Below are positions 15,101 to 30,100 of a stretch of DNA of 64,000 bases, piece by piece. The first letter of the stretch is position 1. Each line of letters opens with the position of its first letter. Position numbers and translations under genes: made by a program. The notes under the pieces are model-generated. The model did not search any database and was not told the origin of the DNA. It saw nothing but the letters and a program-made list of their open reading frames with translations. The stretch comes from Patiria miniata (lineage: Eukaryota; Echinodermata; Asteroidea; Valvatida; Asterinidae): positions 8,156,777-8,220,776 of the forward strand of contig NW_024037076.1 of NCBI RefSeq assembly GCF_015706575.1, in the 5' to 3' direction.

Positions 15101-18100
15101 AAGCAACGGCTGCCGTAGCCTATCCAGCCCGTCACACAGCCTGAACTAGACGGCGTGGTGCCTGGATTGATAACTGGTGGTTGTATGGGAGGTTTATTAG
15201 CCTTAGCTTTCTCACAGATGTAGCGGTATTTCGTGGTGCAGTCTCTGTCGACCCAAAAGCCTGCGTTTCTACCCGAGGTAACAGTGACACAATGACCGGT
15301 GCGATCGTCTGAAACCACGATAAAAAGAACCGATGGTTAAGTTTTTATGGATATCACCCAGACACGAGGCCGTGGCCACTTCAAGGTGTCGGCTACAAAC
15401 CAGAAAGATTAGAAACACAAGATGAAAGACGGAAGAAGTCACAGTGACATCTCGCTTAAAATGTGAAATATTGTAGGTATATAGAGAGGCTAAAACATTA
15501 ACTGACTAAACAAACTAATTCCTTAACATGAAAACTGATATCTGATTAAATGTATTGTAGCTGGCTAGCCATACAATCTTCTGTTCAAGTGAATATGCTA
15601 ATCTGTATAGACCTTTATCATGCTGCCACCATTTCAGTCAAGATCCCTGTATCGATGAGTGATAATTATGTTTTTGTGCAAAAAGGAACCAGACTATTTT
15701 TCCTTCCAGATTCGCTGCGGTTACATTAATTTGAATGGGAAAAAATCAAGATGGCCGCAACATGATAATGGTCTACTGTCATAAAACAATCCATTACCTA
15801 TTACCAATCCATAACCAAAAAAAAAATGAATAAAAAATCCATTACCGGTAAAAAGCAATTCAAAAAGTTGTAAAGAATGCTGAATTTGACACAGCGTATG
15901 TCAAAGATACCCATACGAGAAACTGGCATTATAATTTTTGAGTCCTTCGAGGCTCATAGCTATTCGTAAAAAAAAATATTCCGACTAGTCTTGGCGATAT
16001 TCCACACCGTAAAGAGATGATGAAAAACAAGCCGATTGGTATGGGCTTCGTGCACAAGTACCCCCTCAATGTTAAAGACGATAGAGTTGGGGGAGACCAC
16101 TGGGAGAGACATTCGAACGCATTGCCGACGATGCCGGGGCCAGTTTCACGGCGCTGCTCAGCCCCAAAATGTGCTTAGCACAAAAAAGTCTGGCTTATAA
16201 AAGCAGGTAACCAGCCAAAACTCCACGTGATGAATATTGCTCGTGATTAGTATTCAGCTGTTGTTTGCTTATCATGAAAATCACATGGAGTTTTGGCTGA
16301 TAACCTGCTTTTATAAGCCAGACTTTTTTTGTGCTAAGCAAATGTTTGTGCTTAGCAAGGCCGTGAAATTGGGCCCAAATGCTCAGGCAAAGGCGCTATG
16401 GCTATGTGCACATTCCGAATAAAGTTAGTCGTGCGTACTTTGCGCCAGACGCGCATTAGACATTACGCACACGTTTTGTCCAAAAAGGACTTTGTTAGCG
16501 TTGATGTATCCGATAGGATATTTTGCTGACTGAACCCATGGAAATGAAAGGCTCTCGAAGGTGGTCAATACACAACCCATATATTGGAAACCCACTGACC
16601 TGGTTGACCCGCAGCCCAATGTGTGTAGGTAATGGGCGTTTTATCCATCCATTCATACAGGCCTGCCGTCTTGCTGTCACTCAGAGCGATGAAAAACTCC
16701 TCCCCTATATACACACCACCTGTCTGCTGACCGAGCTGGCCACTTAGGAAGGCCATCTCCATTCTGCAAGAGGAAAGAATTCAATGAGAAGTAAAGACAA
16801 GACATAGAACGGGAATGAGAACTGCAACCAGAACCAGACCTGGAACCAGAACCAGAAGTGGAACCGGACACAGAACTTGAATCGGAACCGGAACCAGAAC
16901 TGGATCCAGACCGTTAACCAGACATGGGACCAGAACTGAACCTGAAATGAGCAAAAAATATATTAACAACAAAATCAGTTACAAGAACTGACTGATAAGA
17001 ACATGAGTAAACAGACGATCATGAATAATCATGTGAAGAGGCAAAAAAAAAAGCCATAGAATCAGTGCAGTACTCTGAAGAGTAACAGTAGCATCAGCGT
17101 TTCCGATACCTGAGTAAAGACGATAGTTCAGCGACTGCCTTGCATTTTCTGAGGTGGCACACGTACGCGCGAGTCGCGCTCAGGCAGTATGCATGCACTC
17201 CGGGCTCCTTCGACCACCAGCATTGCCTTTCAGAACGCGTGCCGTATGTGCGCCTCCAATATGTTTTGGTCACCCAATTAGTCTTTATTCTTACTTCTCC
17301 TCTATGACCACCAGTTGGGCACCTGACGTCTTCTTGCAGTTTGTACCAGCATCATCCCATGTAGCTTTGGTTGTACTAAGCAGGTAACAGCGATCAATCC
17401 ATGGCAACCAACCCTATCAAAAAACAACGTGAAACATCCAATAACACTACCAAACTTTCCTGTTTCTAAGGTGATACAAACAAGCATGCAATATTCACAC
17501 GATCCATCTCACAACTTTAAGGCAAATCCATTATAATACCGTGTCCACTGCACATATGAGTAATCAACATCCAATTCATGCTGGTTCCAAACTTCTATGT
17601 CTTTAAAGGCACTGTCCATCATTTGCAGCCATCCAAAAGTAACCGACGTTCGAGTCGTATGATACATTGATACCGCTACCCTACCTATATTATTCATAAT
17701 TATATGAGGTGTTCTGGCTATTAAAATGAGACCGAACTACTCAACTGGGGGCACTGACCGTAGTGGAAAAAAATGGAGGAAAAACATTGGGGTGATTGTT
17801 TCCTTTCCATTTTCAGATTTATTAATATTGGTAATATTTGATGTGTCTACTACACACAGTTTTAAGCGTTTGTTTCTGGTGTTAATCGAGGACACACACG
17901 TGCAACATCATCGGTGAATCGAGGACAGGAACCAAATCGATGACGACCTCGATTAGAAAACGTGAACAAAACCAATGAGAGCTGTTGCGACAAACAAAGG
18001 AAAAGGGAGAGTACAAACAAAGGAAAAGGGAAGAGGAACAAAAGAAAATCCTCGATTTACACATAAACAAACGTGCTAGTACATGTAATCATAGAGAAAG

Positions 18101-21100
18101 CTTCTCTATGATGTAATAGTGTAAAAATAATGGAATAATAGTGGGTTTTTTTAGGAAATTTTTTTTGCATCTTTCATTTTCACGACTACTAAACAGTTGA
18201 ACATTTAGAGGCCTTTTGCTGATAGTATTGAAATGTCGATAAATGTGAACTTTCAACAACCATAACTGGTCAACGGAGTGTCCAACTGACGTGCTACCAA
18301 CAGCATTGTAAGGAGAATTTGATTCTCTTTCATAATGCATGCAAACCTTATTTCAACCTCTGCCCTGTTCTGTCTCATCTTGCCAGAGAGCCTCACTAAT
18401 GTCGAAGGAACATTGAGAAATCTTCCATTTCGAAATCGCCGTTCTCCACTAAATGATTGTGTACGTGTTTGGCTTCAGCCCGGCATACTTACACTGGGGC
18501 AGTTGCCGTCAACCGGTGGGGCTGGGTTACCACTTGTCAGACCTTGCTTACACAAGGAGCCGTAGTTGTAACCCTTGCATGGTAAATCGTTCCAGAGGCC
18601 CTGCACGGGACATAGTACAAGAGAAATTAATAGCACTTGCACAACATTTACAATAAAACTACAGTCGAACACCTTTAATACAAGGTCCTCTGGACTTTAC
18701 ATATTACACTGTTATAATAGGTACCTTGTATTAACAGTAATGGAAAACAAAGAAAAGCAATGACTTGTTTTAAGCAGAATGTTGTATCAACAGTGCTCTT
18801 CTTATCAGGGTTCGACTGTATTACTTGAACAAAATGTACCCAAATCAAAATACTTGGCCAAACTACACCAGTGGAATTATTTCTTTTAAAGGGGACAAAC
18901 TGCTCTCTGTGCATGCTTTCCACCATTAAATGAAAACTTTGATCCGAAACCATCATGGCGTTGATGGTAAATTGCTGTGAATTTGTGAGCGAGAACCCTA
19001 AAAGATGCTCTTTAAATTGGCACCCTTTTGTGGTACTATACAGGGCGAGTCAAAAAACATGAAACCCAAATGTCGCGACAATTGTTTTAGTGAAGTTCTA
19101 AATGTAGCACATTTAAAATCTAGGATATGAAAGCCAAATTCATCAGCTTTCTTTTAGTACAAGAATCATTCAAATCACTTGTGTACTTTTTAAGATACGG
19201 ACTTTTAAACACAAGCACCGTTTTAAAGTTTTGTCCACGGATCACAAAAAGGTAAGCGTTCTTTTAGCAAAAACGAAAAAAATCACATAGGGCTGTGTGT
19301 GAATTGTTTTCGTTTTGCTGAAAGAACGCACACCTTTTAGGGGATCCGTGGACAGAACTTTAAAACGGTGGTTGTGTTTAAAATTCCGTAACTTGAAAAG
19401 TACATAATTGATTTGAATGATTCTTGTACTAAAAGAAAGCCTATGAATTGGACTTTTATACCCTAGATTTTGAAAGTACTACCTGCAGAATTTCACTGAA
19501 ACAACAGTCCCGACTTTTGGGTTTCGTGTTTTTTGACTCACCCTGTATTTTGGGTTGTGATTAAATGCAATACTCACGTTGTCAATATACATCTCAATGC
19601 AGTCCTCCCCATTGACGTCATTGGGTTCATACGCGTTCCAGCTGGTAAACGTCACGGTTTCGCCGTTGGTCCATTTGAACTCGTTTTCCATATCTCTGTC
19701 ATGCAGCCCGATCCAAAAGCGAGTATCGCCGACATTTTTTATGGAGTCTTGAATGTGACAATTTGGAAAATAACAAAAAGAGGTGGCGAAAGCAAATTAT
19801 TTGGAATGTACAATAAGAATGGATTAATACTGTTCAGCCATTATACAGTGCGGCAACAACAACAATAACAACAACAACAACAAACAAACAAACAAACAAA
19901 CAAACAAACAAACAACAACAACAGCAGCAACCACAATAAATCCATCTGTATGTATGTGTAGTTATGGAGTACATTACTGTATCTGTACTGTTGTTCTCAT
20001 TTGTTTGTATTGAAAACTCAAACTTGATAGCATTTTATTTTTGGGTTATACTGCGATTTCTAAAGAACAAGTTTCCAGTGAAATGTCGATAAGTCAAACC
20101 TCAAGGGAACAGGTTCAAAATTCGACTTAAGCATTTTTTTGAGTTACTAAGCAGGGTTGTATATCATTGTTATACTACTGAAGGAGATGGATTCTTTGTG
20201 TGACTTAACAGTTGTTTTGCGTTATCAGAGTTTGACTTGTCGAGATGTCACTGCATAACAGGCCTAATGTTTATAATGCCACTCAAACATACTTTGTTCC
20301 CAGACGTAGGCCTGCAGGAAATGGTTGACATTCACGTCAGCCACTGAAGCTAACATGGCACCGTTTGGACAGGCTGCCTCGGCTGCAACAAATTCTTTTT
20401 TGTCGTAGTTGGCATAGTAACAGTTATCCAGGTATCGTCCCCAGCCCGTAGGGCAGTTCAAGGATGAGGGAGTTGGGGGAAGCGGTGGTTGAACATTCTG
20501 ATCTGCAAAAGAGGAAACAAAATGGCGTATTGTGTCTAATTTAGCTTGAAAACAGTCAAAATTACTTATACCTTCCTGGATTTCGCAATATCGCAATAAT
20601 GATCAGGCTATATAAAAACAATGAGACACCAATCCGTGTGACTTTCTGCTGCCACTTCCAGTTAATCTCAGGAACTATAGAATCCACTCAATATTCTGCC
20701 AAGGTTTATTGAAAGAGAGCTTGAACAACATCATTTTCAATCAGCACATTAACAAAACCGATACGCGCTATAAATGCAAAACCTAGACCTCAATATTGCC
20801 AAGCACAACATTTCAGAGTCTTGATTTCTTTTATGGTTGACGAAAAAAAGACAACAAAAAAGAAGATTGAATCAAACTAATAAAAAGTGCACAAGTTCTT
20901 TTCAAAAACTGTTGTACTTGCCTCTCTCGTAATGATCAAAGTGTTGCGTGTCGTAGGTCGGCAAGAGTCCGCCTGCTGTCTTAGCAACCTTCCGAAGGAA
21001 GCAAGTCCGACCTTGCCTGTCGTAGTCGAATGACAGACATGTAAATGAAGTCTCCTGGACGCATCGCTCTGCGCATTGCCTAGGCCACATATCGTCCAGC

Positions 21101-24100
21101 TGCAGGTCCACCGTTTCGTCCATTTTCTTCTCAGTGTAAGTTATAAAATACTTAAAGACGTACTCTGAAAGTCACAGATAAAAACAAGTTATATGATAGA
21201 CTCATGTTCTGGCAGAAAGAATGTACATGAATGGAGCTAATACGGTACACTGAACAAACATTTGAATAATTTGAATGTAACAAAAATCAGTTATGGAGAT
21301 GAACCAAACTTGTACGGAGCCTATGGCGACCTAGCTATCTAAAATGCTTAGCCCCAAGGTTAGCAAAACTCGTAATACATCTTTGAATCTTTCCATTGTA
21401 CTTTGGTATTTAATGCTCTGGCAAAAATGTCTCCAATACAATGATTTGAAGTAGGCTACTTTCTTGGCTGAAACATTTCATAACTTTGCCACTACTAGAA
21501 ATGAAATTATCTTACCATCTCGACTGCAGGCATATGAGTGAGAGTAGTAACAGTCATCGTCATTCCAATCTCCATAGTTATTCCAAATTTCACAGCAATG
21601 CTGGCCGCCTGAGTAGTACGTGTCGATATTGTTGGGTTGTCCTGCACGAAACAAATTCAATGTCAACATTTATTTTCATAACACAGTTAATATATCATTT
21701 TTTTTTTAATTTTTAATATGATTTTATTTTAATAGTAGATTCCAAAGGTGACTGATATCTTGGAAGGCTTGATCATGTTACAATATACTAACGCAACTAT
21801 ATATCTAAAGGTATTTTTGTCACAAATTTTCAACAGGAATCACCATAGAGTTTCTTCTAGTTGCATTTTTTTAATTGAAATTTTGTTATAAAACAGTTGA
21901 TGTAATAGGTCGTGTTCTTGAGCAATAGAGAGCGCTACGACAGTGCCATTCTGGAGTATAAAAAAATGTGACTTCAAGGTTATTGACATCATTTTGAAAA
22001 GAATTTTGCAATCTGACGCCACTTTTTGTCATATATCATCTCACTGCATGTCAGTCATTGCAACAATGAAGATAAGACATGAATCTGGGACTGAGAAACA
22101 TTGTCTAATTTTGTTAGGAAATAGTTACAAAATATTCTTGACTCTCCATAGACTTTGTACACAACTGCTGAAGTGGCATATGGATTCTATATTCTTTCCA
22201 TCATTTTTGCCTACGCATCCCTACAACTCAAATATCAAATATTACAAACACTATTTTTGAGATTTGAGTGCATTTACTACACTGATTCAATAAACAGGAT
22301 TTTGTCTTCAGTTCGTTAAAGCGAAACGTCATTAAATGGTCATTTTGTTGTCCGATTAAACACATAATGTAGCAGGGTATGTGACAGAGGGAACCCCCTT
22401 CTTTTGTGTTGGTCTTTTTGTTACCAGAATTTCAGGATGGCTTGAGATATCTGGTGGATGTGTTAGGTACTAGCGCCCATTGGATAAACCACTCGAGTTG
22501 CGTTAGCTTCCAGTTCCAATGGTTCCATGCTACTTAATGGCAAGTGGGCGTGGTTTAAACTGAAGTGACGTCACACTTAAGAATCGGATAGGGTAAAGGG
22601 AGATGGGGGGGGGGGTGGCTACTCCTCTGTCACATATCGTGCTGGGTATAATTAAACAACGCTGTACCTGGAGCCCAGTTGATCTTTGCGAAAGGTTTGC
22701 CATCGCTCCAACCCCATCCACCTTCAACGCCAAGGTCATTACATCCGATCCATGTAAATCCAGACCCAAAGGACTTCACGCGACCTGTAACGAAAATAAC
22801 ACCCAAGATTGGTGTGATTCTTTCCAAGTATTTCAATTTTAAATTCTGAACCTTCGAAATGAAAAGAATAATTGACTTTTTTCAACTTTCACTCGGGACG
22901 TTACACACTGAGTAGGCCATACAGCGTTTATACGTCGGTGAAGGGCAAAACCTAACTCGATAATAATTGAGCGTAGATTTAGTTCGTTCCATATCAGTAC
23001 CCCCTCAGAAATATCATTTAGTTTTTTTTAACAATAATATTCCACAAACAAAATGCTAAGTTCCTTCAGGGGCTTGAACAAACTTTGGTTCACTCTGACC
23101 AACTTAACAAAAAAATCCACCAAGGAACGAAATAAGAAGTTTGGAAACTGACTAATGCATCCACTGTAACGACAGATTGCTACTTCGACTTACAATTTTT
23201 TCTCTCTTCCCAGCCCGCGTCTCTGACCATTGATTGGCTACTCGTATACACAAAGCCGACACACTGAAAACACTCAACGTGAAAGATAAGCAGATTTGTT
23301 TCTAGCTTACCATTAGCGTAATTCATATCATCACTTCCTTGGATGCTTAGCAGATCGCCTCCTTCCTGTCGGCAGATGATCCGGGCATTGAACCAGTTCT
23401 CGTAGGCCGTCGGTCGGAACAGGAAACATTTGTTGGAATCTTTGTCGTACTCCCATCCGTTACCGCAGCGGTCATAATACCCAGCTGAAACAACCCAGAA
23501 AGTCACTTATAGTGAGCAGCACATTGTCTTACAGGCTTGACTGTAAGTAAGACCATGAGTCAAGGATGTAGTCGAGCCAATCATCACAAGTACCCTGCAA
23601 GTCCGCATGTCCCAATTCAACTAACAAGATTTTCAAATCAGCTTTGACCACAAAGGCATTCCTTTGTTATTGTGCATTCACTGTTACCTATGAATGGGAA
23701 TTGTGATTTACTTGTGATGGACTTGTGGTGGACTCGACTACATCCCTGCTATAGATTTTTAATGTAAACAATGACTTTGGGAAGTTAGGTAAAAACATTA
23801 AAGAAACATTAAGAGAAACTTAAAATCTTAAGGGTCTTAAAATCGAGATTTCACTCTTAAGCGAGGCCCAGGCCAACTGTTTCATTGGCCCAAGTAACTG
23901 TCCATATTTAAGTACTACATGTATCTAGAATTTGTATCTCCGTACCTGTTGGGTTTGGTTTAGACGTTGGTCCGACTCCGCTTTCTGTAAAGTAAAAGAA
24001 TAAATTGTCACTTCAATGGCAGGTAATTGTGGGTAACAAATCAGTCATTCAATCCAAAACACGTTCTTTAACATACCATACTAATTCCATGCCTGCATGA

Positions 24101-27100
24101 TTTGGAGGGCGGGGGGGGGGAGGGTTGCTTATACCTGATGATTTCCAATATTTCCCCATTTTTTCTTTTCTAACTTGTGCTATTTTGGGTACGGCATCAT
24201 GTGGTACAAGACTGATAGTACGATGCACACTGTGTGCATGGTACATGCTGTTTGGGTATATTTTTTCAGTCTGGTTTTTCAAGCTGAATGAGATGGGAGG
24301 TGTTTATTCTGTGAAGCAGAAAATAATGCAGATTTCTTGGCCCATGTTTACCACGATTGTCTATTACTGTCCCAGGATTTGACCTCAGTTTTTATTTTCA
24401 TTAGCCAGCAGGGCTACCGAAACGACTCTTGACTAGCCCGCGGGCATTTGCACTTGCCCGCCTGTTTTTCTTTTATCTCATAAACATCAGTGCATACATG
24501 TAAACCGTGTATCCTGAGGCAAATTAAACAAACAGATGTAATAATTTAACCCTAAACAGTTAATCAAATTAGACACACAATTTGATACAGGTCTGCTTTC
24601 TGACTTTAATGCTTCATTTCTTCCGGTCCTTTCATCTTTGCCATATCCCAATAATTTTTTTGACTCGCCAGGCGGGCTACTTCATCAATAGTTTGACTTG
24701 CCCGCCGCTGTTTTGACTAGCATTTGGCTAGCGGGCTAGTGCTAAAGTCGAACCATGCTGTCACGGTGATTCAATACAGCAAATAATATGAAAGAGAGCC
24801 TAATGTTTCGGACCTAGCGAAATCTTTCACAAAGTTCAAAATCAAATAAAACAAGTTGAGTAGAACGATGGAAGTAAAAGTCAGCAAGTGCAGAGCATTA
24901 CAACTTTCACCAATCAGCACGTGCATTAGGCTTTACAAACAAACCACCATTTTTACTGGTTTTCACTAAAACTTTTCAAACTTACGTGATTTTTTCTGAC
25001 ACGCATAGTAGTTTTTCTGGGTGCACTTTCTCGTTTTCCACAGGCCGTAGTTCAGTGGGGCACCAGTCAAGGTGACACAGTGAAGCGATGTTATCGGGTT
25101 GTTTGGTGCCCAGTTGTTATAAGAACCAAGCTAGAATATTATCACCAAAATAAAATTAAATTTTTGTTTTCAAATAAATTACGAACTAGGTGCACCGATA
25201 ACTACAATCCCGGCCAAAATGGCTGGGACACTTTCTGAGCTTGCCACGGTCACCCACTCCCCCGCTCCCCCGGTCAATGTTGTTCTCTCCAGCTGACTGA
25301 GTACACACCGCGCAATGAGAGACAACATTGAACGGGGGCCGGGGGGGGGGGGGGGCTGGGGGCCCAGCGAGATTCCGCCAGGATTGTAGGTGCACTGAAA
25401 TAATTCGAGCTGGAGAAATGATTCATACAGTGATCTCATTTATGGTGGCGTTACTAACAATAGGCTCGCCATTGTCCCATTTAACATAAAGGAAGTTAAA
25501 ATCACCTGTAAGAACAATATTGCTTATTTTACAATGGCCAGTATGGCATGCTAAAGCGGAACTTATTCATGTTGACAGGTGCCGTGCAGGGTTAAATAAA
25601 TTCAGCTTTGGGGTGCCATATGCCTGATCGAAAAGATCAATAGATCGTAAAACTTGTCTATTTCTTTGAGAGTGTCAGATGAATGGCGGTTTACCTCTTT
25701 TTACGACAAACCTCACACCACAGACTCTCACACTGTCACGGTGAATCAAGAACATAGGGCTTTCACGTAGAGAGACATTTCCCAAATAATGTCTTCTCCA
25801 TTTCTGAAATTCTTACATCCCAAAAATTTGCTGTATATTGTTTTTAACAGTAACCGGAAGCCCCCTTTCCAAAAAGTACTTGTCACACAAACGCTGTACT
25901 GTACAAAGTTTGTATATTTAACGCGCGTGGTTTTTCTGGTTTTTGTAACACCTAAATAACTTTTATAAAAAAAACCAACACATTTTGTGTTTTTTTTTAA
26001 ATTTAATTTACCGTTGTCCCGTCGGTCCACTTGTAGGTGCCTGCAATTGCGTTGTCTGTCAGTCCAATCCAAACACGCTTCTTGATTACATTGAGCCGAC
26101 CTGCAAAAGCATCCAATAAATTAAAGAATTAAGGTTTTTTTGCTCGTAGAAATTTGTGAAAATTTATTAGCATTTTTTTAAATTAAAGATAACTGATAGC
26201 ACTGTCATCATGGTAACGTGTTTAATTTTGTTGTCTTTTCATCAACACTAAAAACCGGAACAAAGATAATTCATATGATTATTTTTATTCCAAAAAATCG
26301 TTGAGACAATATATCTGTTGCTAGCTAGCCCAGTCATGTAATACAATATAATGCGCACATCATTTAAAACTGATTCATGAAAACGGCAGTCAAAGACAAT
26401 GAACACAACAGTGTTGAGAATACCAAGAAATGAAACTTTCAAGGAGTCCTATAAGACACACATTTCAACATTCTGATGAAACATTACCAATACATGTAGT
26501 AGTAATTCTAAAAAATTGTAACCCCAGGAATTCGCAAAGAAGCTGATCTTCCTTTTTGCCCAATAAATTAAATTCACAGATGCAAAACATATTTTAAAAA
26601 CATTAGCAATATTCAAAAAAGGAATGTCTGAACATTACTTTTTGGCTCACTTTCTTCTAAGCTGAACAAGTTTTGCTTTAATACTAGCCATTGAATATCA
26701 TTGAAGATATTCACCGGCGACGCACATTTCCAAAATTGTCCTTTCCTGAATTGAACAAAAATACATTTCGAATTTACTTGACATGAAGGACTGTACTCCA
26801 TCATCTTCCACCTTGACTAGTTGAGCGTTCTCATTCTCGCAGGCTGTTTCGGCGTCGGCCCAAGATTTCGAATCTGGGATGATTTTGTAGCAGAGGTTGT
26901 TGTACAAGTCGTAATCCGTGTTGTCACAATACGCATTTACTATTCAAAACAAAAATCGGAATTGTAAATGATAGAACAGGATATGTAAATGATAACAAAA
27001 TTGTGCCCGTGATTCTATCTGCGTTTAGAATTCAGTTCCGGGACAGAACTATCATACACACGTTTTCTGTTTTCTAAAAACACCACTGAGCTGAAACTTC

Positions 27101-30100
27101 AACAGGTTAGTTGTTCTGTATCCTACTCAAAAGATTTGGCCAAGTTCTTTGCACAAAAATAATCCCACGTGCCTTTACAAATCTGGTTAAAATATATTTT
27201 AACTGTGGTATGCACACAAGTACTGACATTGTCAGTGCATTTTAAATAATGTTTCATTACTCCGTCATTTTTCGTCAAAAACAATTAATGCTTCACAAGT
27301 TCCCCTTTGAGACATAGCTTAAAAGCATCGTGAGTGTCCCTGGTTGAACTTTTGATCCATAATTTCTGAGGCAAAGATCAGACCCAGGCCAACTCCCATA
27401 GGATTTGTATTGTCAGGTAAAGTATTGTTATTGTAATGTGTTATAAGTATAGCCGCTGTTATCACAAGGCCACCAATACTACGGTCACTAGGCACAGTCT
27501 TGAAGCCGGGAAATAGGTGGTCCTCATCTTTTGTTAGCTATATACATCTAGCATCAGGCTGTTGTTGAAGGGGGAGGGTGTAATCTGGGCATGTATACAC
27601 TTTTTGTGGCTTGAAATTTTTTTTTTCGCGCAAAGATGGCTACTAATCATCTTTTTCGACACTAAGAGAAGGGATCTTTTTTTATATAGAGATACATTGT
27701 TAATTTTACGGAGGCCAAGTGTCCGGAGAAAAAAAAACCCTGTCTACTTTTCAGCATTGATAAGCTGATGACCCCCTCCCTGCAAAAATTCCAGGATCTC
27801 CCCTACCAGCATACTGAAAACTTCAGTATTGTGGTTGATTATAACCAAAAAAAAACACCCGAAGGCACCTCGCAGGGTCAAACATAAAGAAGTGGATAAT
27901 CTTTGAACAGAAAAAGGAGATGAAATAAGATGGACTTACTAGGCCCAGGTGGGTTATACGTCAGAGGAACTCCTGTAATAAGTCAATACAAATTCCAGGG
28001 CTGATGTTAGAATTGCAACAACAGCCAAAGCATGTTGTTTAGTTAATTAAAATCATAACCTGAGCCAACATCAACAAAAAACAAATGCAACCATTAGTGT
28101 TACCTTTCTGTTAAAATCTCACGTACAAATCCATATATTCCATATCATGTTCCATGTTTCTATACAAGTCATTCATGTATTCTCAAAAATCATTACATTG
28201 TTCTACAACAGCAAAATGGGTACAGGGACAAGTATCAATATTTAGGATAGAGCGACGTAGGGAAACAAACAAACAAAATCTCACCTTTTGTAATTCTGCA
28301 AATGAAGGCAGCAAGCTTAAAGCAATCGCCATAATACCACAGACCCTGGGCATCAGCTGAAAAAAATTAACAAACAAACAAATCATCTTAATTAAAGGAT
28401 GAAATAATCACCAAATTAATCAACATCAAATGCATTCCACATCAATGCCGTTTTTAATGTTTGGATAGCTGAAATACGCTACAGCTCTGATTCCCAAAGA
28501 GCAAAAGAAAAAAAAGCATGAACAAAAGGAAGGGAAGATGCCCTGAGCTAATTATATAAATTTAACTTATTGAAACTTGTACACTAGAAACTGCTGGTAA
28601 AAGGGACTAAACGTAGTGGTATTATCATAAAAAAGTGCCCTGGCGTCATTGAAGTCCAACCCTCCTCTCCTGACCAATTATATCCTGGGTCAGCCACTAC
28701 ACACACCTGTTTTAATGTATGCACAATCCTTCTGTCCATTTTTAGCCCCAGGTTGTCCTGGGGCCCAGTTTTTGTAACTTCCAAGTTTGGAGTTATCCAT
28801 TGCCCACTTGAATGTTCCATCTACATTGATATCTGTACAGGGGAAAGAAAGTACATGATAGCGATGACTGAGAAAGCAAACCACAACAAAAAAAGGGTGA
28901 TGAAACCTTTTTTTCTTTCTTGACGAGAGTGATTATGTGCATTTTCACCTGATGATTTATTCAAATATATGTAATTGTTTGACTTCCATGTTTTTGCATT
29001 TCTTGCCATGTTTCTTTTTCATTTCAGGGAAGTCGTAAAGAAATTATGTTATTGCAAGACTTCGTTTTAATTTCTTTTTTTAATCCGACTAATGAAACTA
29101 TTATCACCACTTCAGTACAGCACAATTTTTTATTTTTTTGTGCCAGATTTTAAAAGAAAATAGTTAATCCTACATCTTGGTCATCCTGGTTTCAGACCTG
29201 ACTCTAAAGTTGACAATTTGGTTTGGATTTTCTCAGAGCAAGTAAGACAAACCTGATAGTCCAAAGAAGAGGTCTTGGATGCCATTGCTGTCTAGACCAT
29301 TCAGGAAGCTTTTCACAAAAACATATTCACTGTCCCTATAAACGTGTTCAGTGAGAGAGAGAGAGAGAGAGAGAGAAGGGGGGGGGGGGAAAGAACATAA
29401 AAGGAAAAAAAAACACATTAAAACAATTCATATTTCATGATTTAGAGATGGAAGAGTAGGGTTAATGTGAACACCTAACCCAAATTCAAAGTTTTATAAG
29501 AATATTTCAAATCAAAGTTAACAAACATCCTTTTAATACTTTTCATTACTTGACAATAGACCTTGATCACGCTGCTACCATTTCCGTCATGTTCCCTGTT
29601 TCAGATTACAGTACTGAATGATAATGATTTTGCGCAAAAAAAACTAGACTATTTTTCCTTCCAGCCTCGCTTTGGTAACATTGATTTGAAGTGAAAAAAA
29701 TAAAATGGCTACAACATGATAATGGTCCAAATGCTAAAAACGAATGTGTTTATTATGACAGTTTTATCCACAGAAGTGACCATTCTATGTTTCACAGAAT
29801 GGAAACCAAGAATCTTGATTTTAATTTGTCTTGACGAAAATGGTACTCCTCTATGGAGAGAAAGAATGTTGGGGATGATTTTGACATTTAAAGAAAAATG
29901 TACATTTATTGTCGAAGACTCGAACAGTGATTTTCCGGATATATTACTATTAGACAGAAAGAAATGAAAATTGAGAGCGTACCTTATTTTAACAGAGCTA
30001 AGAAACAATGTAGCAGAAGACACACGGATCTTTAATGAGAGAAAAAAACTAGCATGAGGCCCAGTCTACCTACCCTAGAATGGGTGTCAAAAATGCCCCC

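Noticed and set aside
16677-16972. Ser/Gly-rich minus-strand frames
   Set aside because: They are translations of the GGAACC minisatellite; the real exon in this area is 16600-16763 in another frame.
25455-25505. Exon-like minus-strand segment reading [14 protein letters not shown] with an AG acceptor and GTAACG donor
   Set aside because: It has phase 1 in and out, but lies between exons 14 and 15, which join at phase 0 and already complete CTLD4. It may be a relic or chance.
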